Positions 12,018-30,816 of a stretch of 64,000 nt of DNA are shown piece after piece; positions within the stretch are counted from its first letter, which is position 1, and every line of letters starts with the position of its first letter. The notes under the pieces are model-generated. The model was not told where the DNA came from. It worked only from the letters and a program-made list of their open reading frames with translations, and searched no databases. Both the position numbers and the translations under genes were made by a program. The DNA is from Erigeron canadensis (Eukaryota; Streptophyta; Magnoliopsida; Asterales; Asteraceae): assembly GCF_010389155.1 (NCBI RefSeq), contig NC_057763.1:33338645-33402644 (forward strand), read 5' to 3'.

Positions 12018-12173
12018 AGGCTGTCTGATACCTAAGCTTAGGCGTGAAACCCCTCACATACTAATATTTTATTATTCATTGTTTAATGAATAAATGTCCG
12101 GGCCCCCATGATTTTTATGGTTTAAAAAATTAATATGTGAGTTTCCGGCACCTAAGCTAAGGTGTCGGAGCCT
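12018..12173. mobile_element. Stowaway-like MITE
   Basis: A 156-base near-palindromic element between TA dinucleotides (12016-12017 and 12174-12175). The left arm AGGCTGTCTGATACCTAAGC and the inverted right arm AGGCTCCGACACCTTAGC match over about 45 bases with a few mismatches. The TA target fits Tc1/mariner-type MITEs, although the terminal sequence is not the common CTCCCTCC type. Confidence 0.5.
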
Positions 12174-12565
12174 TATATTCCCATCCCCTTTTTTATATGT
12201 AGTATAGCTTTATTAGACTTATAATGTTATCCGATTCGCTAATCCGGTCTAACCAATACGACTAGTGACTAGTATAGACACCGGTTCACCTTCCGGTCCG
12301 GTTTTGAAAACCTTGCTTTTTGATGGAAGGATTGCATTGCGAAAGGGGGTTAAGTTATTCCGGTGTCTCTACAAGTAAAACTTCACCCCGTCAAAACTTC
12401 GATCCTAAGAAAACGACTTTTCATGATTTCATATAATAAATACACAACAAAGTAAAATAAAGATAGAAACAAATCGATTTCACGATTTTAATTTGAATTA
12501 ATTCATAATCCATTTACATATTTGTGCGTGTGTGTGAGAGATTAAAATAGTGTGTGTTAGAAGAA

Positions 12566-18485
<5,920 letters not shown>

Positions 18486-21234
18486 TGTGGGTGTTTTCCA
18501 CTTCGATTTCTACAGAAACAGAAAACTGGAATTTTGAATGATGGCTTGTAATTTTTCCTCCTCGAAGTTACAATGAATATGACCACTACATAGTATGGCA
18601 GCAGAGTTTAGAAAAAAGGCTATGCGTTTGTAGCATTCTTTTTAAAGCTTTGATTGGAGATGTATACCCTATTTGTGAGATTTATTTTTGGAAGGGTATA
18701 TCATTGATGTATTAGCTTCTACATTTTACATTATATTTGTTCATTATGGTTTTTGACTCTATATGGTATATTTCTATTTGACTGTTTATATCTTTTAGAA
18801 CTCTAATGACTTCAAATCCTAGATTTTGAAGCTGATACATATTGCTGCAGGCCTACCAGGTGCCCATGAAAACGTTTTTTCTATTGCCACTTCATCCTCA
18901 ACACATGTTACCTCTCTATGAGCCCCAAAATCACACAGAAAGGGGCATTTTAACCCTTTGTGATAAGTGTTGTAGTCACACTTGCTAATAGAACAAAACT
19001 AACACTGCGAAAATGTTCTTTCATACGCTCTCAGCGAAGTAGATGATAAAAACTGCTTTTGTAACAGCATGAGTGAAGTAATGTTGATGATAAAAACTGC
19101 TTTTGTAACTGTGTTTGATTGATAAACAAATACATTTTTATGCATCTGTCAAGAATGGGCAAAGTAGATAAAATATGAGTATCAACAAACTCTAAACAAA
19201 TAAGGTTAAACTCTCAGCAAAGTGGTTGGGTACTTCGAAGTTTTGTTTTCACACAATAGGTTTGAAGTCTGAAACTTTCTTAGGTAAAACATCTTTCGAA
19301 TGAGTACAAATTGGTTCAAATATAGTCACGGGATATCTTGGTTAAGTCACGTACATCGAAGTAAAATAAACTTATCATCCTTAACTTGAAAAGTAAAAAC
19401 TAAAAACCTCCTCCTGTTACTCTGTACTAACACAGCGCGTTATCGTAAAGAAGTGTTATTAACTTACAGAATGTTCAATTTTATTAATATTTCACCATTT
19501 CTGATTAATCAGTGTGTAGGTTTGCGATTGCCATTAAGTACCATGTTCATGTTAGTGACCAATATTTCAGAAACAAAAAAAAGTCAAAAGAATAAAAGTG
19601 GACAAATGACAATATGTATGTTGTGTGTGTCACATGTCACTCAAAGTTAGGTAGTTATCGTAGGCTAACAACATATTGATATTAAATACAATATGACCCA
19701 AAAAGTAATGTTATTGATTGTTGACCATGTGATCAATGGTCCACCACATACTAGACAATATATGGTTGCACACTTGCGTTAAATCTCTCGTGTGGATGTT
19801 GGGTTGTTGGTAGCTAACACTTGTGTTGAGTTCTGAAATCTGATTTTAGTGTAGCTTCATAGACATTAGACAATATGATACAGAATACAGGCTGGTTTGC
19901 AACGCATGGAATTTTTAGGCCCCAAATTCTAGTCTTTTTACAGTAATTGTCAAATTTCTAGCTGAACACGTTAGTGCTAATCTGTTCGAGAAACAAACAC
20001 TTACATCACCGTAATTGTAAATACTAAACAGTGGATCATCAGTTAAAATATAAATTTTCTATTTTGTCTACTTGCGTAACTTTTTGTTGTTTTTCATTTT
20101 CAATTCAAGTTTTTGTAAGCTTCCATTGTTTAGTGTGCATTTAAACAAAAGGTTTATACGGCGAATTTCCAATAGCTAGAGCCATAAAAGTTGAATTGGC
20201 TCTAATGTGGTGAGTCATAGAACATAAAAGTTATTAGTTCAATTTATGTTCATCTGTCTTTAACATGGTTTTAATTTTTTTCGTATTGACTTGCTGAGAT
20301 TATCGATAAAACTGTTATTGAAAACTCTTTTTTGATAAACTACATTTATATATGACTTAATTGTATTAGAACTTGTTTGTGCACTAAATTAGTATTAAGC
20401 TAACGATTCGGTTAATAAAAGGGTAAATGACCAATGAAGTTGGTGATCAATTGATAAATAAGTCCAATGGATCTTGTATTTACCATTCTCGTGAACAAAA
20501 AAATTAATTATTTTCAAATATTTATATAATTAACGTCAAATCTGTACTTCATATGACCCAATTACCTTTATCTTTCATTTCGGGTTGGTTTGAATTGGTT
20601 CTAAGCACGACATTTAAACAACCAAATTCATAAAGAAAAGATGATAGGCAAGTAAGTGAAGTTACTCGACACAACGCGTTAGAATCAAAAAGAAAGTCAT
20701 CGAAACAAACCTTGATCAAGAAGGAAATATAAAGTAAACGTACAACATTAACGTTTGTTAAGTGCCAATCTGACACAAATTTCCATATGTATGCATACAC
20801 CAAACCAATCACATTCTTCCACGTGTACACGACAGACTGGTTAATCACTTTCAAAGTTTCAAACACCCACAAAAACAGCCCTTTCTCTCACTATAATTCT
20901 CTCTCTAGTCTCTCTTTATATATGCGTGTGTGTGTGTGTGTGTGAGTGAGAGAGAGTAATTCGCCATTAATAATTCCATACAAACCTTAATTTTCGCTTT
21001 CCAACAAAACCCAATTTTTCAAAAACATGTTTTCTGGGTACTAATTTCGCAACATTTCCTTTATATATCAAAATATATACATATACTATTTAGATTCATT
21101 TTCTTGATGTTTATTTACAAAAAATTACCAATAAAGCTTACAAATTTCTTACACCCCACAAACTATAATTCATTTTCCCATTTATATTTCATCAAATTCC
21201 GCTTAAAAATCTAATCTTTTTTTTTTCTTCTCAA
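18486..21234. other. Intergenic DNA between NSF and the RCC1 gene
   Basis: No further gene is supported. The first 250 bases are likely NSF 3' UTR. A short direct repeat containing GATGATAAAAACTGCTTTTG occurs at about 19042 and 19085. The region before the RCC1 gene has a (TG)n/(GA)n microsatellite at about 20925-20956, plus CT-rich and AT-rich leader-like sequence. Confidence 0.6.
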
Positions 21235-23891
21235 ATGGGTATGATTGACGATTTACCTGTTCATTTGATTCTTGAAATCTTGATATCTGGTGGTGTTTTG
21301 GGTGGTGTGGATCTTGTTTGTTTGGAGCTGAGTAATAAGTTTTTTAGAGGCAATGGTTTGACCTTTCAAAAGTCAAGGTCTTTGGTTGACTTTGCTGCTT
21401 TTCAACTCTGTGTGTCACATCCTGTTTATGTTGGTTTGAGTCATAGAGCTCAAGATGAGGTTTTGGTTAGATGTGGTGGGAATTGGAAGAGGCTTTTGAG
21501 GTTTTTGCAGTCAGTTGATCAGTCTTCTGATGTTGTTCAGACCACTTCTGGCAATGTATGTTTTCATGGTTTTTAATTTCTTAAAAACTACTCTGTTTTT
21601 AAGTAATATAAATGTATCTAACTATAGCCTCAAATATATACTATATGTTATTGGTTAGATACATACAATAGCATTACTAAAAAGTTGGATACACTCTACT
21701 AATCTAATTTACAAAATTACAAGTATGTAATTGGTTACATACATACAAAAGCATGACTAAAAAGGTTGAACACATACAAAATAGATTTTTGGGCTATAGT
21801 TGAATACATTTCTATGCATTTCACCCTTGTTATTGTGTTTTAATTTTGATATACTATTAAAGGTGCATGGGGTTGCAATGTAGCATATACTAGAGGTGCT
21901 TATTTTTGAAATTGCATTCAAAATAAGCACCTTTTATGGTGTCCTCTAACAAAAAAGTACTTATTTCAGTATAAAATAAGCACACAAAACTTATTTTGTT
22001 TTCATCTGAATACCTAAATAGTGAGTGTTGTGTTAAGATAAACGCATTATGCTTTAAGCACTTAAAGAGTATGCAATCCCAGATAATTAAGTTTGTTAGC
22101 TACTTTATTGAGTTTCAATTGTTTATGATTACTGGCAGATGCAAATTAGGAGTGGAAGGTATCACACATTGCTGATTAAAGATTCAACGGTTTACTCATG
22201 TGGTTCAAGTTTGTGTGGTGTTCTTGGTCATGGTCCTGAAACAACACAATGCGTAGCATTTACACCGATTAAGTTTCCGTGTCCTGCCCAAGTGACACAC
22301 GTTTCTGCTTCTCATAACCATGCTGCATTTGTCACGCTGTCTGGTGATGTATGTATCTGTCCCTATCTTTATGGTGTAAAGGCTTTTTGAAAGTGGTTAT
22401 CTGGTTATTGCGTTTTCAAGCTGTAGATAATCAGTTTCTAGTTTTTGGGTATAGTTGAACCGATTCTGTTTAGTTTATTGGTTGTTTAGGGGTTAAATCA
22501 TCAGTTTTGGATAGTAAGTTTATGATAGCTGCAAAATAAATAACTAAAATCTTAAATCTTTCATACATTTAAATAGTAGATTATCTGAAATTCCAACTTT
22601 AACGGGCCTTAGCATCCATTTAAATAGTAGATTAGCTGAATATTCCAACTTTCACGGGCCTTAGCATATGCGAAAACTATGTTTTGTAGCCCAAAGTGTT
22701 ACAACGCTTTATCTGCTGCTAATTATTTGATATCATATAAAAACACTTCCAAAACACTAAATTGTTCCAAGTTAATAAGCACATATATGTTTGTAGGTTT
22801 TCACATGTGGTGACAATTCGTCGTTCTGTTGTGGACATAGTGATACAAGCCGTCCAATCTTCAAGCCTCGGCTTGTTGAAGCTTTAAAGGAAGTGCCTTG
22901 CAAGCAGGTTGCTACTGGGGTTAGCTTTACTATGTTTCTAACAAAAGAAGGTCAAGCATACACATGTGGAATTAACACACACGGTCAACTTGGCCATGGT
23001 GACACTTTGGACAGGCCAACACCTAAACTTGTGGAATCCCTGGTCACCGTTGGTCCTGTTGTACATATAACTGCTGGTCCAAGTTATGCACTTGCTGTCA
23101 CTAGTGATGGAACCGTTTATTCATTTGGGTCGGGAACCAATTTCTGTCTTGGCCATGGTGAGCAGCACAGTGAGAGTACCCCTCGGCCACTGCAGTGGTT
23201 CAGGAGAAAAGGGATCCATGTGGTTCGTGTCTCTGCTGGCGATGAACATGTGGTTGCACTCGATTCTAATGGATACGTAAGTCCAAACCTTCCTTTTGAA
23301 TCCTCAAATCTTCATTTACAAGTCTCAAGGTTCATTAACCATATCGTATGTGAAAATCAGGTTTACACATGGGGAAAAGGCTACTGTGGTGCACTTGGCC
23401 ATGGTGATGAGATTGATAAAACGACCCCTGAGCACCTTATTACTCTGAAGAATCACCTTGCCGTTCAGGTTCGATAATCAAAAAATGAACATCATCTCTA
23501 GAACTTATGTGACATATTCTTGGATGTTATTTGACAATTAATCAAATTTTTTTTTACCTTTTTGAAGGTGTGTGCAAGCAAGAGGAAGACATTTGTGTTG
23601 TTAGAAAACGGAAGTCTATATGGATTTGGATGGATGGGGTTTGGGAGTTTGGGCTTTCCGGATAGAGGTGTATCTGACAAAGTGTTGAAGCCTAGCAAGC
23701 TTTATAGTTTAAAGGATCGTCATATTTCTCAAGTAAGCACAGGTTTGTATCACTCAGTGGTACTCACAAACCAAGGTCGTATATTTGGATTTGGGGACAA
23801 TGAACGGGCACAACTTGGGCATGATAAGCTGAGAGATTGTCTCAATCCGACTGAAATCTTGTTTGAAGAAACAAAAGATATTGATGCATAG
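21235..23891 (+). CDS. F-box-like / RCC1-repeat protein
   Basis: Five exons (21235-21555, 22139-22348, 22797-23276, 23361-23468, 23568-23891), all with GT-AG introns and all in phase 0, encode 480 residues. Residues 4-40 (DDLPVHLILEIL...DLVCLELSNKFF) look like a short F-box. The rest is built of RCC1 repeats, each about 50 residues, with the repeating G-x-LGHG core (GVLGHG, GQLGHG, FCLGHG, GALGHG, AQLGHD) and VYSCG/VFTCG/AYTCG/VYTWG strands; together they should form a seven-bladed propeller. RCC1 propellers act in Ran exchange (RCC1) or UV-B sensing (UVR8), but this member has neither known signature that I can confirm, and the F-box suggests an adaptor role in SCF ubiquitin ligases. The second ATG at 21241 is an alternative start. 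Confidence 0.88.
22564..22675 (+). repeat. Short tandem duplication in RCC1-gene intron 2
   Basis: Two copies of about 55 bases, each with CATTTAAATAGTAGATTA-CTGAA, TTCCAACTTT-ACGGGCC and TTAGCAT, differing at a few sites. Confidence 0.75.
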
Positions 23892-26621
23892 TGTATGAAA
23901 AATAGATCATTGGTTTTCTGTTTATGTTAATTTTACTGTAATAATTAAGATAGTTTATATGTACCAAATTTGAGCTATTATAATTGTTATAAAAGTGTCA
24001 AAAAATGCAACTTTTTGTGAGGACTTGTGATTACTGAAGCAAGAACAATCTAAACTTTATGGACATGTAAAGTGTTAAATTTGTTGCCTATATATCGTAT
24101 GACAGATAAAGTTCTTATGAGAGTATAATCTACTTGTTCTTTAGTTCAAAAACACATTTAAAAGTTCCTAGATTAGACGATTAGTAAAGATGAGACTGAG
24201 ACGTGGTATGTTGATGGGAGTCTAATCTTATTATTATTATTATTATATTATTTTTTGAGTCTAATCTTATCTTACATCTTCATCAAACTTCTATAGAATT
24301 TTTCTGCGGTAACAATGTAACATCCCTTTACCCAAAAACATAAGTGGAGACGTTGTGCAACAGTGGCCTGGTGCATTGTAGTTTCCTCACTAGCAATGAT
24401 CTCATCGCTGTTTTAGGCAACAGTTTATTGGTGTCTTATAGGTTTGGTGGCACCATTGGAGTTTTGGCTTCTTGATGGAACTTTAAGTTACAATGTGGTG
24501 TGACACCGTGACCGCGTGGATCCATTGACACTTACAACAAGGGTAGCCCTTGGTAGCAATTTGTTGTTATTAAATCGACATTTTAGTTGACATATTCACA
24601 ACAGTTTCTTCGTGTAACCGTTAGTTTTCCACATTGTTCATTTTCTTAAGCTGCCAATCATTGACATATTGCATCATAGGTTCTTCAAGCAAACCCTGTT
24701 CTTTTTTTTATATCCATTTGCTTGTTCATGTTTACTAGACATACAAAAGGGTCTTTGGTGTTAAGAAATTTAAACTAACGTAATAACCTTTATGAGTTCT
24801 AGATATGGTTAATCACAAATATGTGAATCATATTGTATATTTAGTATTTACACCAAGGAATTAGCCTAGTGGTAAGGCAAACACCTGGTGACCTTAAGGT
24901 CTCAGGTTCGATCCCCGCTTAGGGCAAAAAATAATTTCTTTAAGGTACCCGTTACAAATGAAGCCTAGACTCATATGTGAAGTTTAAATACGCGGGTTCG
25001 ATCCTTCGGGGTGCCCAAATCATGTGGGGATTAAAATGGAGGTATTTTGCCGGCATCATATGTCTTATACGGGGTGGGTCGATGGGTACCAATTGTAGTA
25101 TCGGGGCTAGGTTCCCCTTACCCTTTTCATTATCATATATGGCATTAGGCCATTGGCAAACCACTCAACAAAGATATGCCTGCCTTTCGGCCTTCCCCTA
25201 TTGTCCAATATAGCCATTTCCTCGAATTTTGGCCCAACAATTAGAAAAAAAAAAGAATTTAGTCCATGAAATTAGTTCGATTGCAAAGCTCAAAATTTTA
25301 ATAAATTTTCTTTTTCTGGTTTTGTGCCTGTTAAGCTAAGAAGAAAATTTAAAAAATAATTATAAATTTAACCTTCAAGTATTATGAATGTTCTAAAACT
25401 GACCCCTGATAATACCTACCCATAAATATGTACAACTGCAGTACATATATTAACCCCATTCAATAACTGATCAACATATTTTGTATATAATTATTATTTT
25501 CTAAGTCAGTATACTGTATTCATTAAAATTATAAATTATGTATATACTCTTTTTTATTAATGTGAATATGCTTTGTGTTTCCTATTTAAAAAAATAATAA
25601 TATATGGTTTGTGATTGACATGTTACTATGTTAGTATTTGTATGTGTTAATGTATGAATCTATACCTGTATAATGTAATGTGATTGACTATTTTATCATC
25701 GACAAATAGTGAGCTCTCTTGTTTTGCTTGGCGAATCTTTTATTTTTAAGGGTTGATTAAATTGTTAAACCGTTGTGTGAAATGAATTATAACCGATATT
25801 TACTCATAACTCAACTCAAAAGTAAAAAAGAGACCCTCAAAGTTACACACATACTTATTTTTTGAGTTCCAAAAATGAGTCTAGTATAAATATGTTTACA
25901 AAAATGGAATATTAGAAATACAAGAGGCTAAAGTGTTAACTTTAGCATTTTTACTTATGAGATGTTTCTGCGCTATGCAACTCGGTTATATTGAGTATTG
26001 ATATTGATACGCTAGTATTTTGATGCCTCCATAGAATTTTTTTTCACATTCGTCACCGACTATATATATTGCTTATAACTTTATATGTTTTGTCTTATCA
26101 TTCGGACTAAACTTGGGCCGTTTACACTACACTTCCCAAGTCCAGTATGTAAGAGGTAAATTAAGTTATATAAATGGTCGAGGCCATACAAGAATGTTGA
26201 CAATAAAAATCGAACATCACACCTTCAGATACTTCATATAAATCATTTTACCATTTTTGGAAGGATTTCAAAAATTATGATATCTAGACATCTAATCAAG
26301 TTGATCATTTTCTTCAAAACTATTTTCACATACAACTTGGAACAAACTTATTGAGTGATACATCAAAACAAGTGTTAAAATGGGTAAATTTTAGAAGTGA
26401 GAATGTATCAACCTATTTGTACTCTTCCATTTTTTATACGAAGTATTTGTTTTTTTCTTTTGTTTTTCTGGTTTGTACACGTTTAATATAATGAGTACTC
26501 TCACAAATCATCTATGTTATTAGTCCATTTATTATGTTTGATCTTTGTGTTTTTTACTTCTACTAAAGCTCGTTTTTTTACTCTGCTTTTATATCACCGT
26601 TTGTCCGTCCGTCCGACTAAT
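23892..26621. other. Intergenic DNA after the RCC1 gene
   Basis: Starts with the likely RCC1-gene 3' UTR. Apart from the SINE at 24852-25130 and an ATT microsatellite near 24230-24246, I see only AT-rich, non-coding sequence. No protein frame longer than noise has a recognisable motif. Confidence 0.55.
24852..25130 (+). mobile_element. tRNA-derived SINE
   Basis: The head carries an A-box-like TTAGCCTAGTGGTAAGGC (24861-24878) and a B-box-like CAGGTTCGATCCCCGC (24903-24918), spaced as in a tRNA gene. A second B-box-like GCGGGTTCGATCCTTC at 24993-25008 and a G/T-rich body follow. It lacks a foldable complete tRNA cloverleaf, so SINE is preferred over a tRNA gene. The 3' border is approximate. 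Confidence 0.6.
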
Positions 26622-27643
26622 TGTTACATATTAAATGGGATTAATATAGAAATGTAATTCATTTGTAATTCAGGGTGTAAAGTGTCAACTATAATACTGG
26701 AGGGATTAGTTGTGTCAATTAGCATAGTGTGAGTGGACAAGTTTGTTAGAAACGCTTATCAGTTATTTCTGTATATATTACATATAATTAATAAAGGGAA
26801 TCATCTTTGTGCGTGAAATCTCTCTTTCTCTCTCGTAAATATGTTTTTTCTTGTAATCATCCCATTTCAACTCATCCATGGCTTTACCACTGGATTTCAC
26901 AAAGCCATGATGCCAAGATAATGCCTTCCCATCCATATGAATGACTGCATATCTAACCTTTCTATTTTCTGGTGTCTTATCAATGTCAAAGAAATGTTGA
27001 CATTTATAAACCCATCCTTCTACATCTTCTCCATCAAATCTGGGAAAATCTAACTTCGCCAAACGGTTATTACTAATTCTGTCACCACCATTTCTGTTAA
27101 CTAATGCTAACCCTTGTTTCTCCATGGACGCCATTTGAGAGAGAAGTTTGTCCACATGAGATTTCATTGTTAACATCTCATTAGTTAACCGATCGTTATC
27201 TTTGGTTAATCTTTCTAATTCAGTATTTTGATTTTTGTTTCTAGTATCCATGGTAATGGAATTGTGTTTGGGTTTCTTGTTTTAAGAGATTCGGGAACAA
27301 AAGTTCGCCGGAAGATGATCGGAATTGATTTGGGAACAGAGGTTCACCGGAAGTGATGATCGGAATTGGAGTCGCTGCCGAGGAGCGGTGGCTCTGATAC
27401 TAATTTGTTACAAGAAAAAACAGAATTACGAGAGAGAAAGAGAGATTTCACGCACAAAGATGATTCCCTCTTATTGATTATATGCAATATATACAGAAAT
27501 AACTGATAACCGTTTCTAACAAACTTGTCCACCCAAACTATGCTAATTGACACAACTAATCCCTCCAGTATTATAGTTGACACTTTACACCCTGAATTAC
27601 AAATGAATTACATTTCTATATTAATCCCATTTAACATGCAACA
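26622..27643 (-). mobile_element. Ty3-type LTR element with inverted (palindromic) LTRs
   Basis: The left LTR (26622 to about 26856) reads TGTTACATATTAAATGGG on the plus strand. The right LTR (27406-27643) is its inverted copy, starting TGTTGCATGTTAAATGGG on the minus strand and ending in TTGTAACA. The two are nearly identical over about 235 bases. On the minus strand the right LTR is followed by TTAGTATCAGAGCC (about 27390-27403), the initiator-Met tRNA primer-binding site type, then a leader and a gag start. The left LTR joins gag at the shared string TTACAAGAAAAAACA (about 26842-26856). A perfect 5-bp TSD, CTAAT, flanks the whole (26617-26621, 27644-27648). Confidence 0.85.
26778..27251 (-). 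pseudogene. Truncated Ty3/gypsy-type gag
   Basis: The frame starts at MDTRNKNQ with a coiled-coil-like N-terminus. It reaches the gag core LDFPRFDGEDVEGWVYK-QHFFDI...KVRYAVIHMDGKALSWHHGF, the pattern of plant Ty3-type retrotransposon gag. After WDDYKK it runs into the inverted left LTR and picks up an unrelated tail (HIYEREREIS...). The C-terminal gag, zinc knuckle and all of pol are missing, so it is not functional. Confidence 0.8.
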
Positions 27644-27648
27644 CTAAT

Positions 27649-29437
27649 GAACGTTAGAGTTGCCCGATTAAGTCTCCCACATACATTGTACATAAGGGTA
27701 TAAATATTATTTTCAGTCCATGATGATGGATACTAACGGAGAAGATGTGACGAAATCAGTCTAATGTGCAATAAAACTATAGACTTTGAACTTGTTTCAC
27801 TAATTTTTTTTAAAAAGCAGTAAAGCACTATCTAAATACCCTGCCCCTGGTGAGTGGTGATAACATAATTTAACTCTTATACTTGGAATTGCTGAGACGT
27901 TTGAATGTATCAATAAAGGCTTTATAAGTTTTAAGTGTATCACTTGATGAAATAAGTCGCTTTAATAGGTTTACGCTTGTAAAAATAGTAGGAGATTCAT
28001 AACATCATCTCCGATAATATATTACTAGACTTATGCCCACACAATGCAGTGAAAGTAGGGTAGTGATGGTCGGGGTGATGGTGACGATGGTGGGGGCGGC
28101 AGTGAGGACGATGGTGATGAATGTAAAAATAATTGATGTTAAAGGTGATATTGTAGTTATTTCAAGTGTTGGAGGATCTATATTGTAGTTATTTCAAGTG
28201 TTGAAGGATCTATACTATAAATTATTTCATTAAGGGTATTATGGGTATACTAAATGAAGATGTTTAAATTAGTGAATAAAAAAATAAGGTATTTTTCATT
28301 TTTCAAAGACCGAAAGTTTAAGGGAAAAAAAAAGAATGGTTTGTTTTATTAGATAATATAGATAATTATGTGTTAAATATTTCAGTTTAACTAGATTAAC
28401 TTGATTAATCAATATTATTATGATATTCTTTTTATAGCAACTGCCATTGAAACTATGACAATGTAACATGATAAAATTTAAAGGCGCAAAATACACACTA
28501 ATTTGAGTTTATTATTATCAAGTTATGAAGGCAATTTTGATATTTTGGAATTTACAAGGGGGTAATTTTGATAAACGTTTTTACATGACTAGTTAACATT
28601 ACCAAAATTCCCGTCATTTGGATTTTCTTTTTGGTTCGAGAATTTTCTTAATCATAGACATATTTTTGTTTAAATTTATTGAATTGTATCCGATTTTTTT
28701 TATATGGGTGAACAAATAAATTTGATCTGGAAATATTATATATCACGTCTTTTAAAGTATTCAAGTCATTGTTCGTTTCTCTACAGTTTCCCCAAAAATA
28801 TTATGAAATGTTTTAGACGCATAAATTTGTTATTAAATTAAGGTAGTCAACTAATATTATCCGGATTATCTATTTATGCACCTTTTTTTCTTGAATTACA
28901 TCTATTTATGTACTTAATTTGAATGTGTGGATGGTGACCTATTTCTCCCACACGTATTTATGTCTTTCATGATACACGTAGTCAGCAAGTAAATAAACAA
29001 AGCGAAAATGCCACCTCAAAATTTGGTTCAAGTAACGTAAGACCACCTCAAAACTTTGATTGTTTTTTTCCGTACCAACAAAATTGTCTACTTGTTTGAA
29101 GGAGCAGAAATCAAGAAATGCATCAGGAGAATGCAAAAGAAAAGTATGCGATTAATTATTTGAAAAGAAGTTATTTTTTGGGTCCTCTTATACTTGTTTA
29201 ATTTTATTCTCTTTCAAATCCAAAGCGGAATCAGAGGTTTAAATCTAACAATATGTGTCAAATTATGTTTTCGGTATATTCGAAACAACATTTTGTTTTT
29301 ATTATGAATAAGAGAAAACCCAAATCGATCACATGGGCCAAATTTCTTGATAAATATTTCATCAAGTACAAAGTTCATATTTACGAAATATTCCCTTCAT
29401 GTTTCTCTTAATTAGCAAATAAGTCCTCATATTCACT
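27649..29437. other. AT-rich intergenic DNA with a Helitron
   Basis: No gene is supported. It holds the small Helitron at 28025-28362. The rest is low-complexity AT-rich DNA up to the 3' end of the CBS-domain gene. Confidence 0.55.
28025..28362 (-). mobile_element. Small non-autonomous Helitron
   Basis: Read on the minus strand it starts TCTATATTATCTAATAAAAC (from 28362) and ends GGGCATAAGTCTAG (to 28025), set between A and T with no TSD. CACTGCATTGTG before the end can form a weak stem. The interior includes a 36-base tandem duplication at about 28150-28217 (TATTGTAGTTATTTCAAGTG twice) and a GGTGATGG-rich tract. No Rep/helicase coding. Confidence 0.6.
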
Positions 29438-30816
29438 TTAGTTTATCATGCTCTCTAAATGTTCCCGAAAAACTTCCAACATGCCTGAAAATCTGACTAT
29501 TCCGACCAAACTACAATCATCTTCAATCACCCACACGTAACTTAAGCGATGGGTGATTGCTTGAATCATCACGGCGACCAATGAGCTACTTGGGTAACAG
29601 AATATAGCCTCTGCCCTCCTCATTATTCGGGCAGAGTAGCTGTTTGACCTTTTGTACCTCCCTGGCCCAGTAGAGGTCGGGGAGGATGACAATTCATCTT
29701 CCGAAGAAGATGAATTGGTGTCATGGTATAGAATGCTCTTCAAATAATCGAGCATTCCATCCAGGTTCCTTTCTTTCAACCTAGTCTCCACCACCTGAAG
29801 TATATCTTCGGGTGGGCCACCGCAATCTATGTAGGCCATAAGATCACCGGCGGAGAGTGTTGTGATCGCAGCCGCGACCATTTCGTCACAATGATTAAGT
29901 GTGAAAGGCGAGATTTCACCTATTAACACACCATCATCATCCACAACCGCAACAGAAGTTTGGTCAGCTAGAGAGCTTGAAATGGCATCCGCTGCTTTTG
30001 ATGCAGGAGAATGGTAGTTGATTGTGAGGATCTCTGCTGTGATGATACCAAGTGACTCGATAGAGTAAGCCGCCGTTGGTGAGAATAAAACAATTGAGCT
30101 AAGAAGGAACCTGATCACGTCCTCTTGCGTGACCCAACAATATTCCCTACCACCATCATGGGTGGTCGGGGCGATTGTTGGGTATTGTCGAAGTTGTTTT
30201 CTCTTACTTGTCTTATTTTTTATTGGCACCACAAGATTTTGAGCTCCATCAATAATAATAAGATCAATAGCTTCAAGCAAACTGCAAATTAACAAATTAA
30301 TAAAATATGTTCATATATTGATATATATAATTAAATAAGATATGATCGAACGAGTTGAGATAAGATGTTTCAAAGCGTTTGAAACACCTTATCTGTTAAT
30401 AATATGAGTTATTTTTGGTAAATATTAACAGAAAAAAAAAAAAAAACAAATTTTTACCTAAAGGACGGTTCCACATGTTTCACGACGGAAGGAACGTTAA
30501 CATGTGACATCAAAACCGAAACAGGGGATTTGAGTGCGGTAGAAGGAAATGATATGTTGTCATCTTTGCAAAGATAACAAATGATATCAGCCATGCAGAT
30601 TTTTCCAACACAGCGACACTCGTCGATGAGTTGTTGGTCGTCGTTTGTGGTGTCCGACTGGTTGTGGTCACAGTTCCAAATGCTGATGTGGGTGTCGTTA
30701 GACGATTTGAGGGCGTTTAAGGCGTGGTGGATGGAGGCGGAGATAGGGAGGGAGGTGAGGGCAGGTTTGCCAAGGCAAAGATCGGATACCTCATATGCTA
30801 ATAACCGAGCTGCCAT
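29438..30816 (-). CDS. CBS domain-containing protein, CBSX5/CBSX6-like
   Basis: Two exons, 30816-30458 and 30281-29438, joined in phase 2 (AG|T) by a GT-AG intron, give 400 residues. The start MAARLLAYEVSDLCLGKPALTSLP matches the N-terminus of plant CBSX5-type proteins. An ATG two codons upstream (30822) is an alternative. The protein has several CBS motifs: N-terminal (SIHHALNALKSS..., about 30-115), middle (ADQTSVAVVDDDGVLIGEISPFTL) and C-terminal (SSSLVAVMIQAITHRLSYVWVIEDDCSLVGIVRFSGML). A Ser/Glu-rich linker (NSSSSEDELSSSP) lies before the last. CBS modules usually sense adenosine ligands or regulate partner proteins; the partner of this subfamily is not evident. A TATA-like run at about 30897-30909 lies about 85 bases upstream of the ATG. 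Confidence 0.88.

Noticed and set aside
20549..20872. Minus-strand frame of 107 codons upstream of the RCC1 gene.
   Set aside because: No domain, no splice partner, and no family resemblance; it probably overlaps the promoter of the RCC1 gene.
24861..24918. Possible tRNA gene (A and B boxes well spaced).
   Set aside because: No acceptor stem closes around the boxes and no anticodon stem-loop fits. The sequence continues into a SINE body.
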